This document shows positions 18,481 to 27,214 of a stretch of DNA of 64,000 nucleotides, piece after piece. The DNA is from Halobacillus mangrovi. Lineage in GTDB: Bacteria; Bacillota; Bacilli; Bacillales; Halobacillaceae. The notes beneath the pieces are model-generated. The model was not told the DNA's origin. It saw nothing but the letters and a program-made list of their open reading frames with translations, and did no database searches. The position numbers were made by a program, and so were the translations under genes. Every line of letters begins with the position of its first letter. Position 1 is the first letter of the stretch. The stretch spans positions 3,798,501 to 3,862,500 of the forward strand of contig NZ_CP020772.1 of NCBI RefSeq assembly GCF_002097535.1, in the 5' to 3' direction.

Positions 18481-18565
18481 CTATATTTTATAAACAATTT
18501 TAAAAACCAGTCATAATCCAGTCAAATTGTTCTTAAACCCTATGATGAAGGGGTTTTGGGGGCTA

Positions 18566-18583
18566 TCACATCATGCCGCCCAT
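18566..18583. repeat. att core copy 3 (one mismatch)
   Basis: TCACATCATGCCGCCCAT. Arms: CCAGTCA pair at 18507-18513 and 18518-18524 on the left; CCAGTCT 18699-18705 and CCAGTCA 18710-18716 on the right. In both pairs the copies start 11 bp apart. The 18584-19281 region has no gene. Confidence 0.85.
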
Positions 18584-19281
18584 ACCTTTGTTAGTATAAA
18601 TAAGTACAAATAAAGTTTTAAACCCCTATATTATCAGCGCTTCTAATAAAAAATTCTACCTCCTAATTAAATAAAACTTCATAGTTTGTGCACGGTTTCC
18701 AGTCTAAATCCAGTCAAAAACAGCTACAGCTTAGCATCCCAGGAACTGACCTTTTTAAAGGGACCATATTTGGAGAAGGAATGGTTACATATTTTCCAGC
18801 AATGTCCTTGTTTGGACTTGTTTGGACATGGGAAGAAGTGCGAGATGCAAGAAATAAGCTTTGAGATTTCATTGTGATGGGTACGTACAATATATTTAAG
18901 CCATAGCTATTTTTGGTGTGTTAAATTTTTAATCGCATACACTCTTTCCCGGAAATTAACCAAATATACGTATTACGAAGATTGTTTTTAAAGGTAAAAC
19001 CTTGAATCTTTTAGTCTAAACAATACTTACTTCAGAAAAGGAATCAAAATATTCCTAAGTAACATTTAACCTCCCAATTTAAATCTTTTAAAAACTTGAT
19101 TAGATTTGAATTACTATTAAGCTGAGCTTTTCCCGAACTTTTGAACCTTTGAAGGGACGTCTTCATGTAACCATAGAGTTTTGCCTAGGGTAGGGATTTG
19201 GCATCAACCAATGAGGTATAAACGCTCCCCATTTATGGACAAGATGTAGAAGAGTCAGACTACTGGTTAGGGGAGTTAATC

Positions 19282-20850
19282 ATGAGTTTTAACTGGAATC
19301 CATTTCATAAGAAGAATCAGGAGAATAAAGCAAGTGAACCACAAAAAGCATCCCCCATCTCTGAAGACATTTCTAAAAACATAAAAAAACTAGTTGAAGA
19401 GTTTGGTGATAGTTCTGAAATAGTCATAAGAGAATTGAACACGGGGAGGAACAAAGAAATCCGGATCGTTTCGATTTTTATGGATGGGCTTGTTGACCAA
19501 ACATTGGTGAACGAATTCATTATGGAATCTTTAATGTTCAATAATTGTGAACTTGATAAATATACACCTAAAGAGGCCGTCTTTAACGACCTAAGAATGA
19601 ATGCTTTAACATTATCTAACGTGAAGATCGTTAACGATTGGGATCATCTGGTCCTATCTGTCCTTTCAGGAAATACTCTGATTATGATGGATGGATGGAA
19701 CGAGGTCATCAGCGGGGAAACTCAAGGGTGGGAAGAGCGTTCGATTCAAGAACCGACTTCCCAAACGGTTATCAGAGGACCTAAGGATTCATTTACTGAG
19801 TCTTTGAAAGTAAACGTAACGTTGATTAGAAAGAGAATTAAAAATGCCAATTTAAGACTTGAAACCTTCCAAATAGGAACAGTATCGAGAACAAATATTG
19901 GGGTTATGTATATCAAGGGCATAGCTAAAGATGATTTAACACAAGAAGTTAAAACTAGATTAGAGAAAATAGAGACAGGTTCTATTATTGAATCAGGAAA
20001 TATAGAAGAGTTTATTCAGGATCAGACAGCGACCCCTTTTCCGCAGTTAATGAATACAGAACGTCCGGATGCGGCAGTAGGAAACCTGCTTGACGGGAGA
20101 GTGGTTATTTTAATTGACGGAACACCATTTGTACTCATTGCTCCTGCGACGTTTTTTCAGTTTTTTCAATCGCCGGAGGATTACTACCAAAGAGCAGATA
20201 TGGCTACTCTTTTACGGTTATTAAGATTTTTTGTATTCTTTATTTCATTGTTTGCCCCTTCGATTTATATTGCGTTGACGACCTTTCATCAAGAAATGCT
20301 TCCTTTTCCTTTACTTATTAATCTTGCTGCCCAACGGGAAGGGGTGCCTTTTCCAGCGTTCTTTGAAGCTTTAATTATGGAAGTCACCTTTGAAATATTA
20401 CGAGAAGCAGGGGTGCGCATGCCGAGAGCTGTTGGGCAAGCAGTTTCCATTGTTGGCGCCATTGTTATTGGAGAAGCCGCTGTCCAAGCAGGGATCATTT
20501 CCCCCGCGATGGTTATTGTGGTAGGGATTACAGCTATTTCAAGCTTTGCGGTTCCATCATTTAATATTGGTATACCAGCGCGAATTCTTCGTTTTATACT
20601 AATGATTTCAGCAGCTACGGCAGGTTTTTATGGAATGACCTTGCTTGTCCTCATGATTGTAGGTCATATGAATAGTTTACGCTCTTTTGGAAGGCCTTAT
20701 TTAGAACCATTATCTCCTTTCAATCTTACGGCTCAGGCAGATACATTCATAAGGCTGCCGCAAAGGCTAAAACAAAAGGTTACATTAAAAAAAGATAATT
20801 CTGTAAAATCGGCCAACCAATTGAACAAAGATGGTGACTCCAATGGCTAG
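19282..20850 (+). CDS. Spore germination receptor A subunit (GerA/GerKA family)
   Basis: 522 residues. A hydrophilic N-terminal GerA domain (about 30-280) is followed by a cluster of membrane helices (about 300-470), with the conserved PFPQLMNTERPD, DGRVVILIDGTPFVLIAP and REAGVRMPRAVGQAVSIVGA blocks. It forms part of the inner-membrane nutrient receptor (A, B and C subunits) that triggers germination. TTG/ATG ambiguity is absent: GGGGAG precedes the ATG. The stop overlaps the start region of the C-subunit gene. The germinant is unknown. Confidence 0.92.
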   Translation: MSFNWNPFHKKNQENKASEPQKASPISEDISKNIKKLVEEFGDSSEIVIRELNTGRNKEIRIVSIFMDGLVDQTLVNEFIMESLMFNNCELDKYTPKEAVFNDLRMNALTLSNVKIVNDWDHLVLSVLSGNTLIMMDGWNEVISGETQGWEERSIQEPTSQTVIRGPKDSFTESLKVNVTLIRKRIKNANLRLETFQIGTVSRTNIGVMYIKGIAKDDLTQEVKTRLEKIETGSIIESGNIEEFIQDQTATPFPQLMNTERPDAAVGNLLDGRVVILIDGTPFVLIAPATFFQFFQSPEDYYQRADMATLLRLLRFFVFFISLFAPSIYIALTTFHQEMLPFPLLINLAAQREGVPFPAFFEALIMEVTFEILREAGVRMPRAVGQAVSIVGAIVIGEAAVQAGIISPAMVIVVGITAISSFAVPSFNIGIPARILRFILMISAATAGFYGMTLLVLMIVGHMNSLRSFGRPYLEPLSPFNLTAQADTFIRLPQRLKQKVTLKKDNSVKSANQLNKDGDSNG

Positions 20851-22051
20851 TAGACGGTTAGTGACTATCATCATGTTAATTGTAGTTACATCTCTTCTTA
20901 CAGGATGCTGGAATAGTAGGGAAATGGATGGTTTCTCAATTGTCACGGCGTTAGGCATAGATAAGGTTGAAGAAGAGGGAAGATATGAAGTGACCATTGA
21001 ACTTGTAAATCCGGCAGAGGTCGTTGGTGGAGAGCAATCTACTCCTGGCCGGGCTTCTACCACGACGATTTATTCAGCTAAAGGAGACACGTTAATATCA
21101 GCCATAAGGAGGGTCTCTGAGCAAACTCCAAGGAAAATCTATTTTCCTTATACCCAAACGGTGGTATTCGGTGAAGGATTAGCGAGAAGTGGAATTGAGG
21201 TCATCTTTGATTTATTGGAAAGAAATCAGGAGTTTAGGTCAACTCCTAGGGTCCTTATCGCAAAAGACAATACCGCCAAAAATATATTAAGTATCCTTTC
21301 TCCATTAGAAAAAATCCCTGGGCAAAAGCTTGTGAAGACAAGTGAAGTATCAGGACAGACATTAGGGGAAACGCTCCAAGTAAAAATTATGGAATTCGTA
21401 AAAAAACTGACAAGTGATGGGATTGAGCCGCTTGCAAGCGGGGTTAGTATTTTAGGGCAATCAAAAGACGGGGAAAGTACGGCAAATATTGAACAAACCA
21501 CACCAAATTCCCTAATTAAGTCTGAGGGATTAGCGATTTTTAAAAAAGGGAAGCTGATTCGCTGGGTAGACAGGGAGAAAGCGCGCGGCATGCTATGGAT
21601 CATTAATAAAATTGATAGCACAATCGTTAACTTAAGTTGTGATGAAAAACCTAATGCTATTTCATTTAATGTGACAGATACTCGTACTTCTCTTCGAGCC
21701 ACTGAAACAAACGGGATACCAACCATTGATATTCACGTGAAGCAAGAAGGAGAAATGGAGGAAGTTCTTTGTGAGATAGATCTAACGAACCGTGATACAA
21801 TCTCGAAAATTGAAAAACAAATCGAAGAAAAAACCAAAGTAGAGATTGAACAGGCCATTCAAATAGCTAAAGAAGAGAATAGTGATGTTTTTGGCTTTGG
21901 TGAGGCCATAAATCGCGAAAATCCAAAGATCTGGAGAGAGAAAATTAAAAAAGATTATGAGGAGATCTTTCCCGAATTGAAAGTCAATATTAAAGTAGAT
22001 TCTTATGTAATAGAAACAGGAATGAGGAAAGAATCCTACATTAAGGAATAG
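20843..22051 (+). CDS. Spore germination receptor C subunit (GerC lipoprotein)
   Basis: 402 residues with a lipoprotein signal (SLLTGC, Cys22) followed by the GerAC pattern CWNSREMDGFSIVTALGIDK. The ATG at 20843 has GGTGA five bases upstream; an in-frame ATG at 20831 is also possible. Either start lies inside the end of the gerA gene, so the two are translationally coupled. The lipid-anchored C subunit works with the A and B membrane subunits. The order A-C-B matches the gerK and many Bacillus receptor operons. Confidence 0.9.
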   Translation: MASRRLVTIIMLIVVTSLLTGCWNSREMDGFSIVTALGIDKVEEEGRYEVTIELVNPAEVVGGEQSTPGRASTTTIYSAKGDTLISAIRRVSEQTPRKIYFPYTQTVVFGEGLARSGIEVIFDLLERNQEFRSTPRVLIAKDNTAKNILSILSPLEKIPGQKLVKTSEVSGQTLGETLQVKIMEFVKKLTSDGIEPLASGVSILGQSKDGESTANIEQTTPNSLIKSEGLAIFKKGKLIRWVDREKARGMLWIINKIDSTIVNLSCDEKPNAISFNVTDTRTSLRATETNGIPTIDIHVKQEGEMEEVLCEIDLTNRDTISKIEKQIEEKTKVEIEQAIQIAKEENSDVFGFGEAINRENPKIWREKIKKDYEEIFPELKVNIKVDSYVIETGMRKESYIKE

Positions 22052-22099
22052 AAAGGTCAACTGAGATCGAGAGTACTTGAAGAATGAGAGGTGAGGATA

Positions 22100-23227
22100 A
22101 TGGTAAAGGAAAAAATAAGTTTGTTACAATTCTTTGTATTGATTAATTTATTTGTTTTTGGAACAAATTTGGTTGTTGGAAGTGGCTTAGATGCAAAAAA
22201 AGATGCCTGGATTGCCATTTTTATAGGTATTTTCGGAGGGGTCTTGCTATTCCTGATTTACTATTATCTCTACACCCGCTATCCCGATCTATCTTTAATT
22301 GGTTACTCCCAGAAGTTATTAGGAAATTATATTGGTGGGTTCATAGGGTTACTCTACATCCCTTTCTTGATTTATGGAGCATCTAGGGATTTGCGTGATG
22401 TAGGAGGGCTCCTTGGTGCTTCCGTTTTAGATCAAACCCCTATCTTGTTTATTAGTGGGTTAATGATCTTTTCGATAGCCTATATTCTCTATAAGGGAAT
22501 GGAGGTACTTGCCAGAACGGCTGAAGTTTTTTGGGGCGGAGTGATAATTTTAGGTTTTTTTGGTACATTATTTTTTTATTTGTCTGGATTGGTAGATATA
22601 AAGCAAGTTTTACCTGTATTCGAGTTTGGATGGAAGCCTATCATTAAGACTGTTTACACCAACACCATAATGTTTCCCTTTGGTGAAATGGTAGCTTTCA
22701 CTTTCCTGCTTCCTTATATCAAAAATAGGAAAAATATTTTAAAAACGGGGGTTGCAGGCATTTTGTTAAGCGGTATCCTGATTAGCTATTCTACTTTTAT
22801 AAATTTAGCTGTCCTAGGAGTGGATGTCGTGACTCGGTCACAATTTCCTTTGTTGAGTGCGATTCAAGGAGTAGAAATCTTGGACTTTATTGAACATCTA
22901 GATGTAATGGCGGTCCTAGTATTAATCATTGGTGCATTTTTTAAAATCGCTGTGTTTTATTATGCCGCTATTGTCGCAATGTCAGACTTATTCAAAGTAG
23001 ATAAAAAAGAAAAGCTGATTATACCGACAGCAATTGTCATTTTATACACATCCATAATTATTGCAGATAATTTTCCAGCTCATTTAGATGAAGGGACGTT
23101 TGCTCTAAAAACCATTTTTCCACTCTTTGCTGTCGGTTTCCCTATTCTTTATTGTCTCATTGCTTTCATTAAAGAAAAAGTTAGTAAGCACAAACAAGGG
23201 AGAACTAGTGAAAATAACAGCATATAA
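22100..23227 (+). CDS. Spore germination receptor B subunit (GerB/GerKB, APC-type permease fold)
   Basis: 375 residues with about ten membrane segments, starting KEKISLLQFFVLINLFVFGT as in GerB proteins of the APC superfamily. This subunit usually determines nutrient recognition. The ATG at 22100 is preferred over GTG at 22091 because GAGGTGAGG precedes it correctly. It lies 48 bp after gerC. It completes the receptor, so the operon looks intact and functional. Confidence 0.9.
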   Translation: MVKEKISLLQFFVLINLFVFGTNLVVGSGLDAKKDAWIAIFIGIFGGVLLFLIYYYLYTRYPDLSLIGYSQKLLGNYIGGFIGLLYIPFLIYGASRDLRDVGGLLGASVLDQTPILFISGLMIFSIAYILYKGMEVLARTAEVFWGGVIILGFFGTLFFYLSGLVDIKQVLPVFEFGWKPIIKTVYTNTIMFPFGEMVAFTFLLPYIKNRKNILKTGVAGILLSGILISYSTFINLAVLGVDVVTRSQFPLLSAIQGVEILDFIEHLDVMAVLVLIIGAFFKIAVFYYAAIVAMSDLFKVDKKEKLIIPTAIVILYTSIIIADNFPAHLDEGTFALKTIFPLFAVGFPILYCLIAFIKEKVSKHKQGRTSENNSI

Positions 23228-23566
23228 ACAGGGTTATAAAGTTGGAGAATCACATTCTTGACCGTTATGCCTTGTAAATAATCCATAATATAGGCTGTAA
23301 TGGTAACTAAGACGAGGTTTAATATGAAGATAAACCATATTTTAATTGTTATTCACTCCTATGAATGAGACTAGTTCATTTATTTATACTTCCAATAAAC
23401 ATAAAGTATATACGTTGAAAAACTTTTGTTTGAACGCTTACTCAATAAATATCTATACTATACCTCCTTGTTATTTTTTCATCTAGCTAATTAGAAACTT
23501 TTAAAGGGAATAAATGAACTTTATAATAACAAAGAACATCTTTGTTCCATTACTACTTTAATAATA
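23228..23566. other. Gene-free stretch after the germination operon
   Basis: About 340 bp of AT-rich sequence between the gerB stop and the cassette-end block. No open frame, RNA or clear terminator was recognised. Confidence 0.5.
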
Positions 23567-23568
23567 AA

Positions 23569-23602
23569 AGCCTCCCATCTGTTCAATGAACTTGTGAGAG
23601 GC
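23569..23602 (-). terminator. Cassette-end hairpin (C4) within integrase-tail codons
   Basis: GCCTC (23570-23574) pairs with GAGGC (23598-23602), with TTCA/TGAA pairing inside. On the minus strand it is followed by TTTTATTATTAAA. The plus strand reads K-A-S-H-L-F-N-E-L-V-R-G-Y-stop, close to the C9 integrase end. Confidence 0.6.
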
Positions 23603-23693
23603 TATTAAAATTTCATCTCTATTTTAAAAAAAACCAGTCAATATCAACTTGAAAATCGTTTAAATTTTTGGCATGAAAGTGTTTTGGGCGTTA

Positions 23694-23711
23694 TCACATC
23701 ATGCCGCCCCT
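23694..23711. repeat. att core copy 4 (two mismatches)
   Basis: TCACATCATGCCGCCCCT. A left arm CCAGTCA is at 23634-23640. No matching arm pair was found on the right, so the left end of C5 is degraded. The 23712-24117 stretch holds no intact gene; a fragment resembling a small membrane protein gene may be present near 23830-23990. Confidence 0.75.
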
Positions 23712-24027
23712 TCCCTGTTTACTTATATACTTAAATATAAGAATTAATGGTACCTATGTTACCGGTGTTTTAAACTATAATGGTAGTTTTTTATGATTTT
23801 TGCAGCACTTAGCATTGGGTTTCTACCCTATTGATTCTGAAATGATTCCTGTTCCCTAATAAGCTGACGGACTCCTTCAATTAACAAAGCAAAGAGAGCA
23901 ATGATTAACAATGAAGGAACTTTGTTTCTAGTTAATAAAGCTAGAAATACGACCCCAGATACAATCTATCATGCTACTACTTGCATCAAAATGAAAGGAT
24001 AATGGATTATATTAAACTTTATATAAA

Positions 24028-24043
24028 TTGTAAGCGTTTAAAT
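24028..24043 (+). promoter_or_regulatory. cre-like site (CcpA) upstream of gapN
   Basis: TTGTAAGCGTTTAAAT differs from the catabolite-responsive element consensus WTGNAARCGNWWWCAW at one position. It lies about 180 bp before the first credible gapN start. Confidence 0.4.
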
Positions 24044-24206
24044 AGATAATGTTACCGCTTTTATAAAACTTGCAGGCCTCTTAATTATACTTAATAATCA
24101 GAATAATCAAATATATCAGGAGGATTGATTAGTTATCAGCATTGCAATCAAAAATGAAAAGAAGGTCTATTCAGTTTCTGGAAACGAAGTTCTTGGCTCT
24201 CTTCCC

Positions 24207-25526
24207 TTGATGTCCCAAGAGGAAGTAGACGATAAAATAAATCAGGCAAGTGAAGCCCAAGAGAGTTGGTCCGCAACAGAGGTATATAAACGGGCAGATA
24301 TTTTGCACGAATGGGCAGATCGATTAGTTGAAAAACAAGATCAAATCGGAGAGGTAATTTCTAAAGAAGTAGGAAAAAACCTGGCTTCCGCTATCAAAGA
24401 AGTGGTACGGACAGCAGATCTAATCCGTTACACCGCTGAGGAAGGTTGCCGCATCCACGGTGAAATGTTGAAAGGGGATTCTTCCAGAGGCGGATCATCA
24501 AGCAAAATGGCTATGGTGGAGCAAGAGCCACTCGGTGTGGTCCTCGCAATATCTCCATTCAACTACCCAGTTAACTTAGCAGCTTCCAAAATTGCTCCCG
24601 CACTCATCTCCGGAAACGCCGTTGTTTTCAAACCAGCTTCACAAGGGGCATTGAGCGGTCAGCTGATGATCGAATCTTTGCTAGAAACAAATCTGCCTTC
24701 TGATATCATTCAATTTATCTCCGGAAAAGGTTCAGAGATTGGTGATTTTCTCGTTACCCACCCGAGCATTGATATGATTACATTTACGGGGAGCACAGAA
24801 ACAGGACAAGCCATATCCCAAAAGGCAAAAATGATTCCTGTGGTATTAGAACTCGGTGGTAAGGATCCAGCGATCGTCCTGGAGGATGCTGACCTTGATC
24901 TAGCAGCTGAACACATCGTAAGTGGTGCTTACTCTTATTCAGGCCAACGTTGTACGGCAATTAAGCGTGTTCTAGTAGCTGACACTATTGCTAATGATTT
25001 AAGAGAGAAAATTAAGCAGAAGGTTGAAGCTCTCTCGGTCGGAACCCCTGAAGATAATGCGACCGTGACTCCCTTGATCAATAACGATGCCGCTGACTTT
25101 GTGCAACATTTGATCGATGATGCCTTAAACATGGGGGCAGAGCTCATTACTGGCAATAGGCGTGAAGATAATTTGGTTTATCCAACATTATTAGATCATG
25201 TAAATTCAGATATGGATGTGGCATGGGAGGAGCCTTTTGGGCCAGTCCTACCGATCATTCGTATTAACGAAGAGGAAGAATTCGTATCGCTTTCCAACGA
25301 ATCAGAATACGGGCTGCAAGCAAGTATTTTTACAAAAGATGTTCAGAAGGCCAGGGAAATCGCCACAAAATTGGACGTAGGTTCCGTGCAAATGAACGCA
25401 AAAACGGAACGTGGGCCTGATCATTTCCCATTCATCGGAGCTAAAAAATCCGGACTCGGATCTCAAGGAATACGCCGCAGTATTGAATCAATGACACGCG
25501 ACAAATTATTCATTTTGAATCTATAA
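24207..25526 (+). CDS. gapN: NADP-dependent glyceraldehyde-3-phosphate dehydrogenase-like aldehyde dehydrogenase
   Basis: Aldehyde dehydrogenase superfamily; catalytic Cys in SYSGQRCTAIKRVLV and Glu in VLELGGKDPAIV are the GapN-type motifs. GapN oxidises glyceraldehyde-3-phosphate to 3-phosphoglycerate and yields NADPH. Homology-like sequence (KVYSVSGNEVLGSLPLMSQE) continues upstream in frame to 24129, and a strong AGGAGG lies at 24118-24123, but no ATG, GTG or TTG is in frame there. The frame as given starts at TTG/ATG 24207-24212 with no ribosome site. The true start may be a non-standard codon (GTT 24132, ATC 24135 or ATT 24141) or may have been lost by mutation. Confidence 0.82.
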   Translation: MMSQEEVDDKINQASEAQESWSATEVYKRADILHEWADRLVEKQDQIGEVISKEVGKNLASAIKEVVRTADLIRYTAEEGCRIHGEMLKGDSSRGGSSSKMAMVEQEPLGVVLAISPFNYPVNLAASKIAPALISGNAVVFKPASQGALSGQLMIESLLETNLPSDIIQFISGKGSEIGDFLVTHPSIDMITFTGSTETGQAISQKAKMIPVVLELGGKDPAIVLEDADLDLAAEHIVSGAYSYSGQRCTAIKRVLVADTIANDLREKIKQKVEALSVGTPEDNATVTPLINNDAADFVQHLIDDALNMGAELITGNRREDNLVYPTLLDHVNSDMDVAWEEPFGPVLPIIRINEEEEFVSLSNESEYGLQASIFTKDVQKAREIATKLDVGSVQMNAKTERGPDHFPFIGAKKSGLGSQGIRRSIESMTRDKLFILNL

Positions 25527-25750
25527 TATTTACGCTCAATGGTTCCTGATAAGTATATCAATGCTTAGCAGGGACCTTTTTAATTATATTAGATTAGTAA
25601 TTTTTCATTTCGGTGCCTGAGTTCCGACAACTCAAGACTACTTTATTTACAATCCAAATGCCGTGATAGTATTTAGTAATTCTACTTGATTTATTTCTCA
25701 CCTTCAACAGTTAGTTATAAATAAGAAGACTGGCCATATTAAAAGAAAAA

Positions 25751-25780
25751 CCTCTCAAAAATTGATAAACTTTTGAGAGG
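25751..25780 (-). terminator. Cassette-end terminator (C5)
   Basis: CCTCTCAAAA (25751-25760) and TTTTGAGAGG (25771-25780) form a perfect 10-bp stem. The minus strand continues with TTTTTCTTTT, a classic Rho-independent terminator facing away from groEL. Confidence 0.75.
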
Positions 25781-25857
25781 ACTGTAGATTTAGTAAACGA
25801 TTTTTAAAACCAATCAAATTGTTCTGAAACCCTATTTTGAAAGGGTTTTGGGCGCTA

Positions 25858-25875
25858 TCACATCATGCCGCCCAT
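25858..25875. repeat. att core copy 5 (one mismatch)
   Basis: TCACATCATGCCGCCCAT. Left arm CCAATCA at 25810-25816. The right arm pair is of a different type: AGTATGTCA 25981-25989 and GGTATGTCA 25993-26001, starts 12 bp apart. Confidence 0.85.
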
Positions 25876-26195
25876 GGTTTCGCAGAAATAAATAAAACAA
25901 AATAGCCTTATACATTTAGTATTATATAAGGGCAGAAGTTCTCTCCATTATGTATTAGTATCTAAAGGATAATCAACATTAGTATGTCATTAGGTATGTC
26001 AATCTAGTACACACGTTACTGTTATAAAAATCCTTGTTATCCTTTGAAATTTATACAATCATATTAACATAATAAACCGTTTTTTTGTTTTTTATAAAGA
26101 ATAAAGAAGCTTAAATCATTAGTAGATTTAAGCCAAATAATTTAATAAACTTTTTAGGACAGGGCCTATAATAACTCATTATTAATGAGCTTTAT

Positions 26196-26213
26196 CCAGT
26201 CAACGTCCAGTCA
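26196..26213. repeat. Orphan pair of CCAGTCA arm-type repeats
   Basis: CCAGTCA at 26196-26202 and 26207-26213, starts 11 bp apart as in the other cassettes, but no att core lies about 115 bp to the left. The 25876-26371 region has no gene. Confidence 0.5.
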
Positions 26214-26371
26214 TAATCAGACTTTTTTCCGTTATGTGTATATAACCTTTAAGATAAAAGAAAAAGTACTTAAAGGTTCCGTAAACTAATGAAAGACTTT
26301 AAAATTTAAGACGTAAATTATGTGCAGCCCAATTAATTTACTTAATTTACTTTTTTAAAGATTTTTACACT

Positions 26372-27214
26372 TTAACCTTTAGTAGCACCAGAAGTTAGTC
26401 CTGATATTAAATAACGCTGAAGATATAAGAATACAGCGGCAATAGGGATTGCTATTAATATTGCACCAGCAGCAAAACGAGTAAAGTTGTTACCAAACTG
26501 TTCATTAATGAAATTGAATAGCCCTAACGCCAAGGTGAATTTTTCTGGACTTCTCAAGATTATACTTGGCAAAATAAAATCCATAAACGGCGTCATAAAA
26601 TTAAATAAGGCAACTACCGCTAAGATAGGTTTTGCAAGTGGTAGCATAATTGTAAAAAATATACGAAAATGTCCTGCTCCATCAATTTTTGCTGACTCAT
26701 CCAATTCTCTCGGGAGAGTGTCAAAATAACCCTTCACTAAAAATACATTCATTGGAATGGCCCCTCCAATATAAATTAATATTAAACCTGTTAACGTATC
26801 TAACAAGTTTACCAAATTTAGTAGCAGATAAAGGGCAACCATCGCCATAAGAACAGGAAACATTTGTAACAACAAAAAGGTATATATACCATTTTTTTTA
26901 CCTATGAAATTATATCTTGAAAATGCATATGCAATTAAAGAAACAACTATTACAGAGCATATTGATGTGATTGTTGCTACAATCAGAGTATTTTTATACC
27001 ATAGTAAATAATCACTACTAGGGTCAAAAAAGAGCCACTTATAGTGAACAAATGACCAGTTTTCCGGGAACATAGTAGACCCATACAAACTAGATCCTGG
27101 ATTTAATGACAAACCTAATGTCCATAACAATGGATACGAAATGAACACAAAAATGACGCCAATAAACAAATACATCCCTATAACTTGAAGATTGCTTTTA
27201 GTGTTTCTAGTCAC
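26372..27214 (-). CDS. mdxG: Maltodextrin ABC transporter permease MdxG/MalG
   Basis: 280 residues with six membrane helices and the binding-protein-dependent transport EAA motif (LPRELDESAKIDGAGHFRIF). It is the second permease half of a maltose or maltodextrin importer. Its start abuts the mdxF stop, and it is the last gene of the operon. No ATPase is encoded here; such systems commonly use a shared MsmX-type ATPase encoded elsewhere. Confidence 0.9.
   Translation of the reverse strand: MTRNTKSNLQVIGMYLFIGVIFVFISYPLLWTLGLSLNPGSSLYGSTMFPENWSFVHYKWLFFDPSSDYLLWYKNTLIVATITSICSVIVVSLIAYAFSRYNFIGKKNGIYTFLLLQMFPVLMAMVALYLLLNLVNLLDTLTGLILIYIGGAIPMNVFLVKGYFDTLPRELDESAKIDGAGHFRIFFTIMLPLAKPILAVVALFNFMTPFMDFILPSIILRSPEKFTLALGLFNFINEQFGNNFTRFAAGAILIAIPIAAVFLYLQRYLISGLTSGATKG

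Larger units (their letters stand above)
11293..18583. mobile_element. Cassette C3: tripartite tricarboxylate transport locus
   Basis: A 7.3-kb segment between att cores 2 and 3. Arm repeats of the CCAGTCA type lie at both ends (11426-11432; 18507-18513 and 18518-18524). It carries a complete tctA/B/C set with PrpF, a biotinyl-like small protein and a divergent LysR gene, then about 1 kb of decayed sequence. No integrase beyond a frameshifted tail remnant. Confidence 0.8.
18566..23711. mobile_element. Cassette C4: GerA-type germinant receptor operon
   Basis: A 5.1-kb segment between att cores 3 and 4. CCAGTCA-type arms lie at both ends (18699-18716 and 23634-23640). The sole cargo is a complete three-gene spore germination receptor operon on the plus strand. 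The right end keeps a clean in-frame integrase tail (K-A-S-H-L-F-N-E-L-V-R-G-Y-stop at 23567-23608). Confidence 0.82.
23694..25875. mobile_element. Cassette C5: GapN-type dehydrogenase
   Basis: A 2.2-kb segment between att cores 4 and 5 with a single gene. The right end has a perfect terminator hairpin and an integrase-tail reading (S-K-I-D-K-L-L-R-G-L-stop, ending at 25787), with a degraded arm CCAATCA at 25810-25816. Confidence 0.72.

Noticed and set aside
18686..18877. 63-codon plus-strand open frame just after core 3
   Set aside because: It runs through the CCAGTCA arm repeats, has no ribosome site and shows no protein-like pattern.
19201..19260. Sigma-G promoter before the germination operon
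   Set aside because: GTATA and CATTTAT are present but only 9 bp apart, too close for a sigma-G promoter; forespore control is expected but not shown.
23421..23450. Second cre-like site upstream of gapN
   Set aside because: The AAGCG half is present but spacing and the second half do not fit the consensus.
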